Shown one piece after another: positions 43,365-51,514 of a stretch of DNA of 64,000 nucleotides (positions are counted from its first letter, which is position 1; each line of letters opens with the position of its first letter). The position numbers and the translations under genes were made by a program. The notes beneath the pieces are model-generated. The model was not told the origin of the DNA. It ran no database searches and saw nothing but the letters and a program-made list of their open reading frames with translations. The DNA comes from Desulfomonile tiedjei DSM 6799 (GTDB lineage: Bacteria > Desulfobacterota > Desulfomonilia > Desulfomonilales > Desulfomonilaceae): contig NC_018025.1 in the NCBI RefSeq assembly GCF_000266945.1, forward strand, positions 620,001 through 684,000. Reading direction: 5' to 3'.

Positions 43365-44047
43365 GATAGAGCGCGCACATGGCGCACGACCGACCACAAA
43401 AAGGATGCGAGAGCGGTTGCCAAACCTGCCCCGAATAAAGGCCAGTTAAATGGATTGGGATATCCTCCCGTCGTGATGGTATGGAAGTCGAGGCAAAAGG
43501 AAACGATCACCACCAGGCCGCCGAGAACGATAAGAGCCCAGGCGCTCCAAGACACTTCCAACGGACGACCGATCCACTCGAACGCGAGGACCGTGAGGCC
43601 GGCCGCAATCATCGTCACGGAAATAAGTACAGGCGCCAACACGGGAGCAACCCAAGGAACAGGAACAAGGAATAAAAGATCCCACGTCATGATTCCCTGA
43701 GGCCATCCGAGAAACAATTTTAGCCAAAGATAATAGAAAATATCCCAGGTTCCGAAGGCGATCAGAAAATAGGCCCACGCCTCACGACGATTGCCGGCAG
43801 CAGAAAGACTGATGGCGACGAGCATGACAAGAGTGGAGATTTCACGACCAAGCTCTATTATCAATCGTCGGACATGTTCCGGACCCATAGCTTCCAATTG
43901 CTCCAGACTGAGCACCGGAAACTGGAATCCTCCCCGTTCCAACGGATAGTAGATGCATCTCAAGTATTCAACTACAGCCGACTCCACATAGGCAAAAGCG
44001 ATTGCCCACAATACAATGGCGGGTACGCGGAACACCCTCGAATCCAA
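43361..44047 (-). CDS. polytopic membrane protein, unknown
   Basis: The product is 228 residues if it starts at the TTG at 44047; a GTG four codons on is also possible, and neither has a good site. About six membrane helices: AIVLWAIAFAYVESAVVEYL, ISTLVMLVAISLSAAG, WAYFLIAFGTWDIFYYLWLK, WDLLFLVPVPWVAPVLAPVL, WSAWALIVLGGLVVIVSFC and a C-terminal one. WDIFYYLWLKLFLGWP and TGGYPNPFNWPLFGAGLA look conserved in type. Similar small membrane proteins occur in other Deltaproteobacteria without known function. It follows the four-Cys protein gene by 12 bp, so both probably form one transcript. Confidence 0.68.
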   Translation of the reverse strand: MDSRVFRVPAIVLWAIAFAYVESAVVEYLRCIYYPLERGGFQFPVLSLEQLEAMGPEHVRRLIIELGREISTLVMLVAISLSAAGNRREAWAYFLIAFGTWDIFYYLWLKLFLGWPQGIMTWDLLFLVPVPWVAPVLAPVLISVTMIAAGLTVLAFEWIGRPLEVSWSAWALIVLGGLVVIVSFCLDFHTITTGGYPNPFNWPLFGAGLATALASFLWSVVRHVRALS

Positions 44048-44059
44048 AAAGCAAACAGC

Positions 44060-44257
44060 CTACCAGTAATCGTCAGATCCGGTGGCTTGCTCTATAAATC
44101 GTGTTCTCGTGTAAGCACGGCATTCGGAACAAGAAAAATCAGACCACCGGCTTCTAAGCGCCGTGTCCAGACAATCACCGTAATGATCGCAGTCCACTTT
44201 CCTGTAAGGCCTGTCCGTTTCTCTGTTACCTTTCACCAGTACAGGACACGGTTCCAT
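44060..44257 (-). CDS. 65-residue four-Cys (zinc-binding?) small protein
   Basis: The ATG at 44257 has GGGAGG ten bases upstream. The core is VDCDHYGDCLDTALRSRW followed by SDFSCSECRAY. The pattern C-x5-C with conserved-looking Leu-x3-Ala and Trp, then C-x2-C, is one I recognise from small uncharacterised deltaproteobacterial proteins (general pattern CxxYxxCLxxAxxxxW...CxxC). Four Cys at this spacing suggest a single zinc site. It is probably cotranscribed with the membrane protein 12 bp downstream. Function unknown; a regulatory or adaptor role is only a guess. Confidence 0.6.
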   Translation of the reverse strand: MEPCPVLVKGNRETDRPYRKVDCDHYGDCLDTALRSRWSDFSCSECRAYTRTRFIEQATGSDDYW

Positions 44258-44584
44258 TCAAGCATAACCTCCCATCCGATTCTGGATGTTTTCAACAGAG
44301 TTGCAATAAGGTAGTACAGAACACGCCAATCAAAACGGCACATTCAGTCATTACATTAAAAAATAATTGCAATCAAGGAAAATAATTTGCGAAAACTGTT
44401 GCTTAACGCAAAAATCACAATTCCCGCCCCCTCGAAATAGGAATGTTTAAACTACTCGCTATAGCTTGTCAAGTCAAAAGCTGTTCGTTCAGCGGGCTGA
44501 AAAGACCCTCACCAGCCTCCTCGCCCGCTGTATTCCTGAATACGAACGGCACGTGGAGTCGTTGCTAGTGAGTCACTCTTCTAA

Positions 44585-44722
44585 TACCGATTCGCTTTTC
44601 TTTTCATAATCTGGGAGGCTGAAGTATCCTTCGCTCCGGACGACGCAGAACCTCCAATCACTCCGCTCAGGACACCTCAGCCTTCGCCATTTTAGGTGCA
44701 CAACTGCGAAATGGTATAACTC
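44585..44722 (-). repeat. family-D intergenic repeat, longest copy
   Basis: Read in reverse it begins ACCATTTCGCAGTTGTGCAC and continues GGCGAAGGCTGAGGTGTCCT. It ends CAGCCTCCCAGATTATGAAA. The copy at 56549-56625 has both ends but lacks about 55 bp of the middle; 6044-6100 keeps only the first part. The remainder of 44258-44817 holds no gene. Confidence 0.6.
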
Positions 44723-44817
44723 GGTCGGATGAAGCATACCCTGCCGGCTAGACAGCATGCGTAGAAATTGCTACGATACTAACTTCCGACGATTACCACT
44801 GATAGCGGGAGACGCTT

Positions 44818-45162
44818 ATGATCATCGTCGCTCACATTTCTCATGAAGGGACACCAGTCGCTGACGCGACCTACAGAGCCGGTCTTCACGTAGAAGTCAG
44901 AGTGGCACTGGATTTTCAGCGACAGCAGATCTGTTTCGAACTATGCCATTCCGCGAATTGCGAGCTGAAAGGTTCCTGGGAAGAAGCGCTCGATAATTAT
45001 TTCAACGAGGGCACGTTCGATTCGAAGGAAAGCATGTTTCCAGGAGAAATGAGGCGGATAGGGAGTGCCCGGGAACATAAAGCCCTGTTCCGGCAAGCTG
45101 CCCATGCTTTGTTGAAAGACCTTCAGCCACATGGCTACTTTGTAGAGGTAAAATATATGTAG
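44818..45162 (+). CDS. 114-residue conserved-looking protein, unknown
   Basis: The ATG at 44818 has GCGGGAG seven bases upstream. The product is soluble and mixed alpha/beta: LHVEVRVALDFQRQQICFEL, then CHSANCELKGSWEEALDNYF, FPGEMRRIGSAREHKALFRQ and a terminal YFVEVKYM strand. Two Cys lie in CHSANC. There is no signal peptide or membrane helix. A lone gene between a repeat and the htrA terminator region; no family recognised. Confidence 0.5.
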   Translation: MIIVAHISHEGTPVADATYRAGLHVEVRVALDFQRQQICFELCHSANCELKGSWEEALDNYFNEGTFDSKESMFPGEMRRIGSAREHKALFRQAAHALLKDLQPHGYFVEVKYM

Positions 45163-45400
45163 TCCGGGGAGAAGTCTTGTAGAGAAAGTCGGATCTGCTT
45201 CGTCATTCACGGAGGGTTGCCAGCCGTGCTGTTATGGCGGAGGAGATTATCCGGGCGAATTTGTGTTCAGTCGTCCCTCCGGAACTTGAAATTATTTATG
45301 TTTTTTCTCAACTGGCGATGAGCCGCCAGGGTGTTTCCAGTTCTTCCTCGGAAACAACCAGGCCAAAACACTCGAAGATAACACTAAGGATTGTGGGAGC

Positions 45401-45429
45401 GGCTCTCCGGCCATAAGGGGCGGAGAGCC
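45401..45429. terminator. hairpin between htrA and the 114-residue gene
   Basis: GGCTCTCCG ... CGGAGAGCC, a 9-bp perfect stem, 15 bp beyond the htrA stop codon. There is no T run, so its terminator role is inferred from position only. Confidence 0.4.
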
Positions 45430-45443
45430 TGAGATAATGGAAG

Positions 45444-46892
45444 TTAACCGATAGGAGAGGCTACGAAGATCTTCGCTGTCCCTCGTTGAATCTTCAAACG
45501 AATGACCTTGTGTTCTCGGGCTTTCTTCACTCCATCACTGAAGTCGGACGGACTCGAAATATTCTTACCGTCGACTTCCAGGATCACATCTCCCGAGCGG
45601 AGACCCATCCGTGAGCCGAGACCGTCGCCTTTTACATCCTTCACCAGCACTCCCTGACCTTCTTTCAATCCCATCTTTTCGGCTGCGGCTGCAGGAACAC
45701 GTTCAATTTCGAGTCCCAGTTCTTCGAATGTTTCGCCTGCGGCTGGAGGAACTGGCGTGCCGAGCGCTTTTGCAGTGCGTTCCCCGATTTCAATGCTGAA
45801 ATCCACGGTTTTGCCATTGCGCCACACGGTCAACTTCGAAGTAGCTCCAGGTTTTTGGCGACCTACGAGATTCTTCAGTTCGGCTGCACCACTGACATCC
45901 TGACCGTTAAACTTGAGGATAATGTCTTCGGGCTTGATTCCGGCTTTTTCCGCAGGGCTTCCCTCCACCACCTGGGCTACCAACGCGCCCTTCGTATCGG
46001 TACGACCGAACGATTTGGCGAGAGATTCATTCATATCTTGGATATTGACTCCAAGTAGTCCTCTGCGGACTTTTCCGTCCTTCAGCAGATCTTCCATAAT
46101 GAGATTTGCCGAATTTGACGGAATGGCAAACCCGATGCCCTGATAACCGCCGCTGCGAGTTGCAATGGCTGTGTTGATCCCGATAACCTCACCACTGATA
46201 TTTACGAGCGGCCCGCCGGAATTGCCCGGATTGATCGCTGCATCAGTCTGGATGAAGTCTTCATAATCGATGATGCCCACGTTTGTCCGACCCGTTGCAC
46301 TGACAATACCCGATGTCACGGTACGATTCAGACCGAAAGGATTTCCGATTGCCATCACCAATTCTCCAACGCGCAGTTTGGATGAATCGCCGAGCTTGGC
46401 AATCGGCAGATCTTTAGCATCGATTTTGATCACCGCTATATCGCTTTCCGAGTCAGTACCAATAACTTTCGCTGTGAAGGACCTTCTGTCGGAGAGATTT
46501 ACCTGAATTTCATCAGCATCTTTCACTACGTGGGAATTTGTAAGGATGTGGCCGTCCGAGCTGATGATCACGCCCGAACCTAATCCTTCTTGCTTGAAAC
46601 CTTCAGGTTTGGGCCCTTTCTTAAAACGTTTGAACAAATCGTCAAAATCCCGGAATGGGTGCTTGAAAAAAGGATCGAGTTCGCCTGGGACGCCCGATGC
46701 TGCTTCTTTCTTGGAAGATCTGATGTTCACTACGGCGGGAGTTACCTTTTCGGCGACCTGCACGAAAGCCTCATCCAACTGCTTCAGCACAGATGGGGCC
46801 TGAGCTTCAGCGGAATGAGATACCAAAGGCAATCCGGCAAAAATAGCCATGGACAGCACCAAAAAGATCGCCCGAATTCGAACATTCAACAT
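45444..46892 (-). CDS. degP: periplasmic serine protease HtrA/DegP (Do) with two PDZ domains
   Basis: The product is 482 residues. The ATG at 46892 is eight bases from AAGGAG; the ATG at 46898 is too close to it. Signal peptide (IRAIFLVLSMAIFAGLPLVS). The trypsin-like domain has the triad in LTNSHVVKDAD (His), ESDIAVIKID (Asp) and NPGNSGGPLV (Ser). PDZ 1 (about 283-375) begins RRGLLGVNIQDMN; PDZ 2 (about 390-478) contains GLKEGQGVLVKDVKGDGLGS. It degrades or refolds damaged envelope proteins. A possible promoter lies at 47041-47069. No cpx- or rpoE-type operator was recognised. Confidence 0.96.
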   Translation of the reverse strand: MLNVRIRAIFLVLSMAIFAGLPLVSHSAEAQAPSVLKQLDEAFVQVAEKVTPAVVNIRSSKKEAASGVPGELDPFFKHPFRDFDDLFKRFKKGPKPEGFKQEGLGSGVIISSDGHILTNSHVVKDADEIQVNLSDRRSFTAKVIGTDSESDIAVIKIDAKDLPIAKLGDSSKLRVGELVMAIGNPFGLNRTVTSGIVSATGRTNVGIIDYEDFIQTDAAINPGNSGGPLVNISGEVIGINTAIATRSGGYQGIGFAIPSNSANLIMEDLLKDGKVRRGLLGVNIQDMNESLAKSFGRTDTKGALVAQVVEGSPAEKAGIKPEDIILKFNGQDVSGAAELKNLVGRQKPGATSKLTVWRNGKTVDFSIEIGERTAKALGTPVPPAAGETFEELGLEIERVPAAAAEKMGLKEGQGVLVKDVKGDGLGSRMGLRSGDVILEVDGKNISSPSDFSDGVKKAREHKVIRLKIQRGTAKIFVASPIG

Positions 46893-47040
46893 GTACATTT
46901 CTCCTTCTGCAGGGGGGACTTGATTTAGACCTATTCGTTTGACTCACTTGGAAGCATTTAGTTCTGTACCTTGCTGGAAAAATTTTCAGTTCGATTACAG
47001 AGGGTGGCCTATAGCACACGAATGGACTCATGTGAAGCTG

Positions 47041-47069
47041 AACTTAAAATATGTTTGTCAATTGGTCAA
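47041..47069 (-). promoter_or_regulatory. putative promoter of degP
   Basis: On the minus strand TTGACC (47064-47069), 17 bp, TAAGTT (47041-47046), about 150 bp upstream of the start. A second TTGACA overlaps downstream, so the exact boxes are uncertain. Confidence 0.35.
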
Positions 47070-47177
47070 ATTTTAACCAAAAGATGAAATCAGGACAGTT
47101 AAAGAAGATATGAGGTTTCGGCCGGAACAATCACGGATCTTACGCAGCCATTGAGTATTCAACAATCCGCAACGTTG

Positions 47178-47579
47178 CTAGTGAATCGATTCTTCGGGGG
47201 GAGTCACCTGAAAATATCCCGGGTCGGATTCCACATCCGGCTGACCGCGATCCGGGTCGGTATTTATTACTATCCACCGCCAGTTCCCGGGCATATCCGG
47301 AGCAAATTCAAACGCGGTCCGTCGTTCCGGTACCTTCAGTAACACATAAGTACCTACCGGCCTTATAAAAACGATGAAATAACCGTCTCCCTGCCTGCCG
47401 GGTTCCGGACATTCCCAACTGAATTGGCCGGCGCTGCCAAGAGCGATAGTGGAGAGTTGTTGGAGCTTCGGTTTACAGATGGCCTTTTTCAGCTCCTCGG
47501 CACCGCACACCTCGCATGCCATGACTCCAAGAACAAAAGCTGCGGCAAATAACGATCGGACTGTTAATCCCATGGTCAT
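47178..47579 (-). CDS. small periplasmic protein, unknown
   Basis: The product is 133 residues. Signal peptide (LTVRSLFAAAFVLGVMACEV), cleaved near CGA-EE; a Cys at residue 22 leaves a lipoprotein possible, but the lipobox is poor. The mature chain looks like an Ig-like beta sandwich (ALGSAGQFSWECPEPGRQGD, GYFIVFIRPVGTYVLLKVPE, WRWIVINTDPDRGQPDVESD, ending GYFQVTPPEE). AGGAAAA precedes the ATG. It lies 280 bp upstream of degP on the same strand. No family recognised. Confidence 0.65.
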   Translation of the reverse strand: MTMGLTVRSLFAAAFVLGVMACEVCGAEELKKAICKPKLQQLSTIALGSAGQFSWECPEPGRQGDGYFIVFIRPVGTYVLLKVPERRTAFEFAPDMPGNWRWIVINTDPDRGQPDVESDPGYFQVTPPEESIH

Positions 47580-47853
47580 TTTTTCCTAGAGTTGGAAAGT
47601 GTGCGAGTTTCCAGAAAAAACTAACCGAATCCGGGAGCTTTTGCAAGAAAGACGAATAAGGCGCGCTGTACCGCAATTTAGGAAAAGAGACCGGCAATTC
47701 TTCATCCTTTAGGAACGCTAATAGGGCGCGTAACAGACAAGCTCCACGAAAAGGACTCGCGACACCAATCTACGGGCAACAGGAGCGAGAATCGGGGGTG
47801 GCTAATTTATTAAACTAAATTCTAGATAATCTCAATAACAGTGCGATTTAATG
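47580..47853. other. divergent intergenic region, nothing else assignable
   Basis: Sequence between the divergent small periplasmic protein gene and the zinc-ribbon membrane protein gene. Apart from the promoter listed next, I see no frame, repeat or RNA. Confidence 0.4.
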
Positions 47854-47882
47854 TTGTCTTATTGGTGATATTCTGCTATAAC
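47854..47882 (+). promoter_or_regulatory. promoter of the zinc-ribbon membrane protein gene
   Basis: TTGTCT (47854-47859), exactly 17 bp, TATAAC (47877-47882), 32 bp before the start codon, in AT-rich DNA. Confidence 0.65.
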
Positions 47883-47914
47883 ATGAACGCACTGTACACT
47901 TGAGGTGAAACACT

Positions 47915-48823
47915 ATGAGCAGTATCCAGGCCAATCAAGAGAGAAGAAGCATTAGAGTCAAGGATTTTTTGGACGATTTTCGCGCGGGAATGACCGACGC
48001 GGACATGCTGAAGAAATATCATTTGACCCCCGTGGGACTGGAAAAATTCTACAACATGCTCGTGGAACGAGAGATCGTCTCGAGTTCAGAATTAGAGGAA
48101 CATTACCGTCTGGAGAGCCTGCGAGAAAGGCAAGAGACTGAAACATCCAGTTTCATCTGCCCGTGCTGCCTCGCTTCCCATGAAGTGATGTTCGATATTT
48201 GTCCAAGCTGTGGGGTTTCTTTCCAGGAACTGATCAGTCGCGAAAACGTGAACCCTTCGGAGGTCTCGGAAGACTCGGAACCTGTCGCGGAACAAGCGTG
48301 CAAGGAAGACCCTACAAAACAGGAATCCTTGGCCGATGCTCCTGTGAAACACACGGAAATCCCACCGGCAATTGTCGAGCCGGATGAATTCATGGCTCCG
48401 CAGACCGCGCGAGAGGAGAATGATTTTCTGAAATCCATGGAAACGAAGCCTGAATTCGAGAATTCGCTTGATGATATCCTTCCTGCTCTGGATCAAATGG
48501 AACAGGATCATGTAGAAGAGTCGGGACCGCGGTGCGATGGCTGCGAGACAGTTATGCATTTTGGAGTCCGAGACATATACGATCGATCCAGAAGCAAGCA
48601 AGCGCTCATTCTGGCAGGTATTCTTCTTTTTCTCGGATTTTGTGGATCTGCGGTGATCGGCTTTTTCGACGGGTTCTCATTACTTCGATTGGTAACCGTA
48701 TATATCACCGGCATACTGTTTCTTCTGGGGGCGGTCTTCACGGGCGTTGCAGCTTTCATGTTCATGGCCCGGGAAAAGGTTTTCTACTGTCCGTCTTGTA
48801 CCCGGATTTTTCCCCGCGCTTAA
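47915..48823 (+). CDS. helical N-domain, zinc-ribbon, two-helix membrane protein
   Basis: The product is 302 residues. Residues about 12-62 (IRVKDFLDDFRAGMTDADML onward, KKYHLTPVGLEKFYNMLVER) form a helical, winged-helix-like module. I recognise it as recurring at the N terminus of many deltaproteobacterial proteins ('GMTDxELMxKYxLxxxGL'). A first zinc ribbon (CPCCLASHEVMFDICPSCG, about 82-100) is followed by an acidic linker and a CDGCE knuckle (about 206). Two membrane helices (ALILAGILLFLGFCGSAVIG and LVTVYITGILFLLGAVFTGV) precede a last CPSC near the C terminus. Perhaps a membrane-tethered regulator. The 63-residue gene follows at 70 bp. Confidence 0.68.
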   Translation: MSSIQANQERRSIRVKDFLDDFRAGMTDADMLKKYHLTPVGLEKFYNMLVEREIVSSSELEEHYRLESLRERQETETSSFICPCCLASHEVMFDICPSCGVSFQELISRENVNPSEVSEDSEPVAEQACKEDPTKQESLADAPVKHTEIPPAIVEPDEFMAPQTAREENDFLKSMETKPEFENSLDDILPALDQMEQDHVEESGPRCDGCETVMHFGVRDIYDRSRSKQALILAGILLFLGFCGSAVIGFFDGFSLLRLVTVYITGILFLLGAVFTGVAAFMFMAREKVFYCPSCTRIFPRA

Positions 48824-48893
48824 GGAACAGAGCCGTTTTCTGTTTTTGATTTGGTCTTTTTTTATTTGGTTTTAGTATCGGAAGGAATCGAGC

Positions 48894-49085
48894 ATGGAAA
48901 CGCACGTACAGCATACGCTGGCCGGAAGGCTTAGAAATATCGACGGCGGCCTTGAGGAGTCCATTCAATTTTCAGACGACGCGGGTTTGCTCTTGAAGCT
49001 CTTCCCCGAGCCTCACATGCGAGACCTGGTAACCAATCTGACACACGCCCTGAGCGAGGTGGAACGTTTCTTATCCGCGTTGTAG
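48894..49085 (+). CDS. 63-residue helical protein, unknown
   Basis: The ATG at 48894 has GGAAGGA eight bases upstream. The product is amphipathic and mostly helical: AGRLRNIDGGLEESIQFSDD, LLLKLFPEPHMRDLVTNLTH, ending SEVERFLSAL. No Cys, signal peptide or membrane helix. Probably in the same transcript as the zinc-ribbon gene 70 bp upstream. No family recognised. Confidence 0.5.
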   Translation: METHVQHTLAGRLRNIDGGLEESIQFSDDAGLLLKLFPEPHMRDLVTNLTHALSEVERFLSAL

Positions 49086-49299
49086 AGAACAACAGGTTCG
49101 ATACTGCAGACCTCAATCCCGTTCGACCCCTAAAGCAGGGCCCCGGAATCCACTGTTTCGCCTTCAAAGAAACGGGGAGCACACAGGAAGGTTGTCCTCG
49201 TTTCTTCTTCGCGCTCGAGCACACATCTTCTTCTTGACCGACCACAAGCAAATCCTGGAGTCATCTCGAACGTTTCTCCGCATCGAATAATACAATAGC

Positions 49300-49378
49300 A
49301 ATTTGCATTCAAAATCCCCCGTTCCCCTCTTTATGAAGGGGGGCTAGAGGGGATTTTCGTCCAACTTAGAAAGCAAAT
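49300..49378 (-). repeat. family-C MITE-like repeat, second copy
   Basis: Reverse complement of 31206-31286, with the same order of parts and a matching CCCCTCTTTATGAAGGGG dyad. One end reads ATTTGCATTCAAAATCCCCC; the other, less exact, is AAGCAAAT. The rest of 49086-49507 shows no gene. Confidence 0.72.
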
Positions 49379-49507
49379 GGATATAAGAAGATGCTGTCAT
49401 GACACTTGGAATATCGTTTCATATCTGCCAGACTCCTGAAGATCGCCCGGACCGAGTCAAGTTTCGTTCGGTCTGATGAGTCCCGCAGAGGAGGTCTATT
49501 CTGTTTC

Positions 49508-50383
49508 ATGGAAAGCAATTTGATTAAAGTCTGGTTCGCCAAGCTGTTGGATGCACTTCGTTTCAAGACCGGGGTCCGGAAGATCGATACGGTCGATCCT
49601 GAAAAAAGGGACAGAAAACCATTTTCGGTTGTTTCCGACGGCATTACCATTCGGGGAGAAGTCCTGTTTCCTTCAGAACATCCGGCACGGCTGTACCCTG
49701 CCGTGGTTATCTGTCATGGGATTCCCGGATATGGAGCCTCTAGACCTGAAAGCGACCCGGGTTATGAAGGGCTGGCAGAAGAATTCACCTCGGAAGGCCT
49801 CGTAGCAGTGATCTTCAATTTTCGTGGTTGCGGCGATTCGGGCGGGGATTTTGACATGATGGGGTGGACCCGCGACCTGGATGCAGTGCTGGACGTGGTC
49901 GTAAACACGCCTCACATCGACCCCACGCGAATCATGGTGCTCGGATTCAGCGGAGGTGGGGCCGCTGCGATACGCGTAGCTGCTGAAAATTCCAATATCT
50001 ATAGCATGGCAGTTGCCGGCACACCTGCCGATTTTTCGTTTTTCAACAAGGACCCGGAAGAGATTATCGCGGACTTCAAGGCGCGGGGTATTATACGCGA
50101 TAAGGATTATCCCAAAGACGTGGATCGCTGGATTTCAGGTTTCATAGAAATAGACCCCAAGCGCTGGATACGGCACTACAAGGGAAAGCACTTGCTGATC
50201 GTTCACGGCGACGAAGATGAGTTGATCCCATTGCTCCAGGCTCGTGAATTATATGAAAACGCTCCTGGAGGGGTTGCCGAACTGGAAATTATCGAACGCG
50301 GAGCTCACAGGTTGCGACTCGATCCCCATTGCATACAATTGCTGAAGAAATGGTTTCTTCGCACGCTCGGTTGGAAGCAATGA
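49508..50383 (+). CDS. alpha/beta hydrolase
   Basis: The product is 291 residues from the ATG at 49508. GAGGAGG lies 13 bases upstream, which is rather far; a TTG at 49406 is the longer alternative. Motifs are VVICHGIPGYG (oxyanion), IFNFRGCGDSGGDF, the nucleophile elbow LGFSGGGAAAIRVA, acid HGDEDELIPL and His in ERGAHRL. The order fits serine hydrolases of the dienelactone-hydrolase/acyl-peptidase-like type. The substrate is unknown. A second hydrolase of related design lies at 56972, sharing the FNFRGxG element. No operon partner. Confidence 0.82.
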   Translation: MESNLIKVWFAKLLDALRFKTGVRKIDTVDPEKRDRKPFSVVSDGITIRGEVLFPSEHPARLYPAVVICHGIPGYGASRPESDPGYEGLAEEFTSEGLVAVIFNFRGCGDSGGDFDMMGWTRDLDAVLDVVVNTPHIDPTRIMVLGFSGGGAAAIRVAAENSNIYSMAVAGTPADFSFFNKDPEEIIADFKARGIIRDKDYPKDVDRWISGFIEIDPKRWIRHYKGKHLLIVHGDEDELIPLLQARELYENAPGGVAELEIIERGAHRLRLDPHCIQLLKKWFLRTLGWKQ

Positions 50384-50437
50384 TCCCTGATAATATTTTG
50401 GCTTGAGCAGATCGTGTAAAATGCCGGTTCGATTCGA

Positions 50438-51082
50438 TTACACCTGGTAGAACTTCATCCTGGGTAGTTCCACTGCAGTCAGCTTATTGCCGTACACTGC
50501 ACCCGTATCGATCCCTATTTTGCTGGGTGTGACGAATGGTGTTTCCAGAGCCGTGTGACCGAAAATCACTCTCTTATTCCAATCGTACGCAGAGTAAATG
50601 AACTCTTCACGTATCCAGAGCAAGTCTTCCTCTGATTGTTCGGCGATCTTGATGTTATCCCTGAGACCGGCGTGCACGAAAATATAATCCTCTGTTTGAT
50701 AATAAAGGCCCAGGGAAAGGAAGAAATCCAAATGCTCCTCAGGGAGTACGAAGGCCTTCCTGCCGATGCCCCCCTCAACATAGCTCGCTATGGTTTCTGC
50801 ACCGCCGTTTGCTACGTAGAGCATCTGATCTTTTTGTTGGATATAGTAGTCTAGGAGCATCTTCTCGTGATTTCCCTTGAGAAACACGAATTCGCCACCC
50901 TTTTTGCGGAGCTGCACGAGATACTCAACAACATCTCGGGACCTGGGGCCGCGATCGATGTAATCGCCGATGAAGAGCAGCAAGTCGCCATTTTCGCGGC
51001 TCCATGGAAGTATCTTCATCATTGCCGTCAATTTGTCGTAACAGCCGTGAATATCACCGACCGCGAAAATCTTCCTGCTCAT
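50438..51082 (-). CDS. calcineurin-like metallophosphoesterase (PrpA/ApaH-like)
   Basis: The product is 214 residues from the ATG at 51082, with AGGAG just upstream; the frame is open to 51187. Metal motifs are KIFAVGDIHGCYDKL (GDxHG), LLFIGDYIDRGPRSRD (GDxxDRG), FLKGNHEKM (GNHE), FVHAGLR and IFGHTALETP (GHT). This set is that of bacterial PPP-family Ser/Thr phosphatases and diadenosine tetraphosphatases. Ending GIDTGAVYGNKLTAVELP is usual for PrpA-like proteins. A cytosolic dinuclear-metal phosphatase; whether the substrate is protein or nucleotide is open. Confidence 0.9.
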   Translation of the reverse strand: MSRKIFAVGDIHGCYDKLTAMMKILPWSRENGDLLLFIGDYIDRGPRSRDVVEYLVQLRKKGGEFVFLKGNHEKMLLDYYIQQKDQMLYVANGGAETIASYVEGGIGRKAFVLPEEHLDFFLSLGLYYQTEDYIFVHAGLRDNIKIAEQSEEDLLWIREEFIYSAYDWNKRVIFGHTALETPFVTPSKIGIDTGAVYGNKLTAVELPRMKFYQV

Positions 51083-51514
51083 GACTCCTATAGAACTCCT
51101 GTGAACTGTTTTTCCTGAACCCTGTATTCTGCCGAGGCGGGTGGTTTTTCGGTATCTCGTCCTATAGGAAAATCCGAAAGAACCCACGCGACCGGCAAGA
51201 CTTCAGAATTGCAGTATTCAAGGCATCTGTCAAATATATAGTAAGCATGATATGGCTGAACAGCCAAACATTTTTCTATCGTAACTGTTTATTTATGCAG
51301 AATAAGGGAGCGAACGCGGTGGGAGACCCGAGGGTGCACCCTTGCAATACCAAATCATTTGGTTTATTTGAGTTACTTCCGGCACATTGGATTTGAAGCG
51401 GGCTGAAACAAGTGATGAAATAATTGTGGAATTATCCATGTTCTTAGAATCTACCGGTACTTGGGAGAAAATATTCAAAATCTATCGAGACCTCTAGCCG
51501 CGGAGAAAGTACCC
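51083..51514. other. divergent intergenic region, nothing assignable
   Basis: AT-rich spacer between the metallophosphoesterase and AsmA-like genes. Several TATA-like runs are present (51230-51300), but no box pair that I trust, no repeat of the families found elsewhere and no small frame with a ribosome binding site. Confidence 0.4.

Noticed and set aside
45234-45416. 60-codon plus-strand frame before degP terminator
   Set aside because: No ribosome binding site and low-complexity Ser run. It ends in the degP terminator hairpin.
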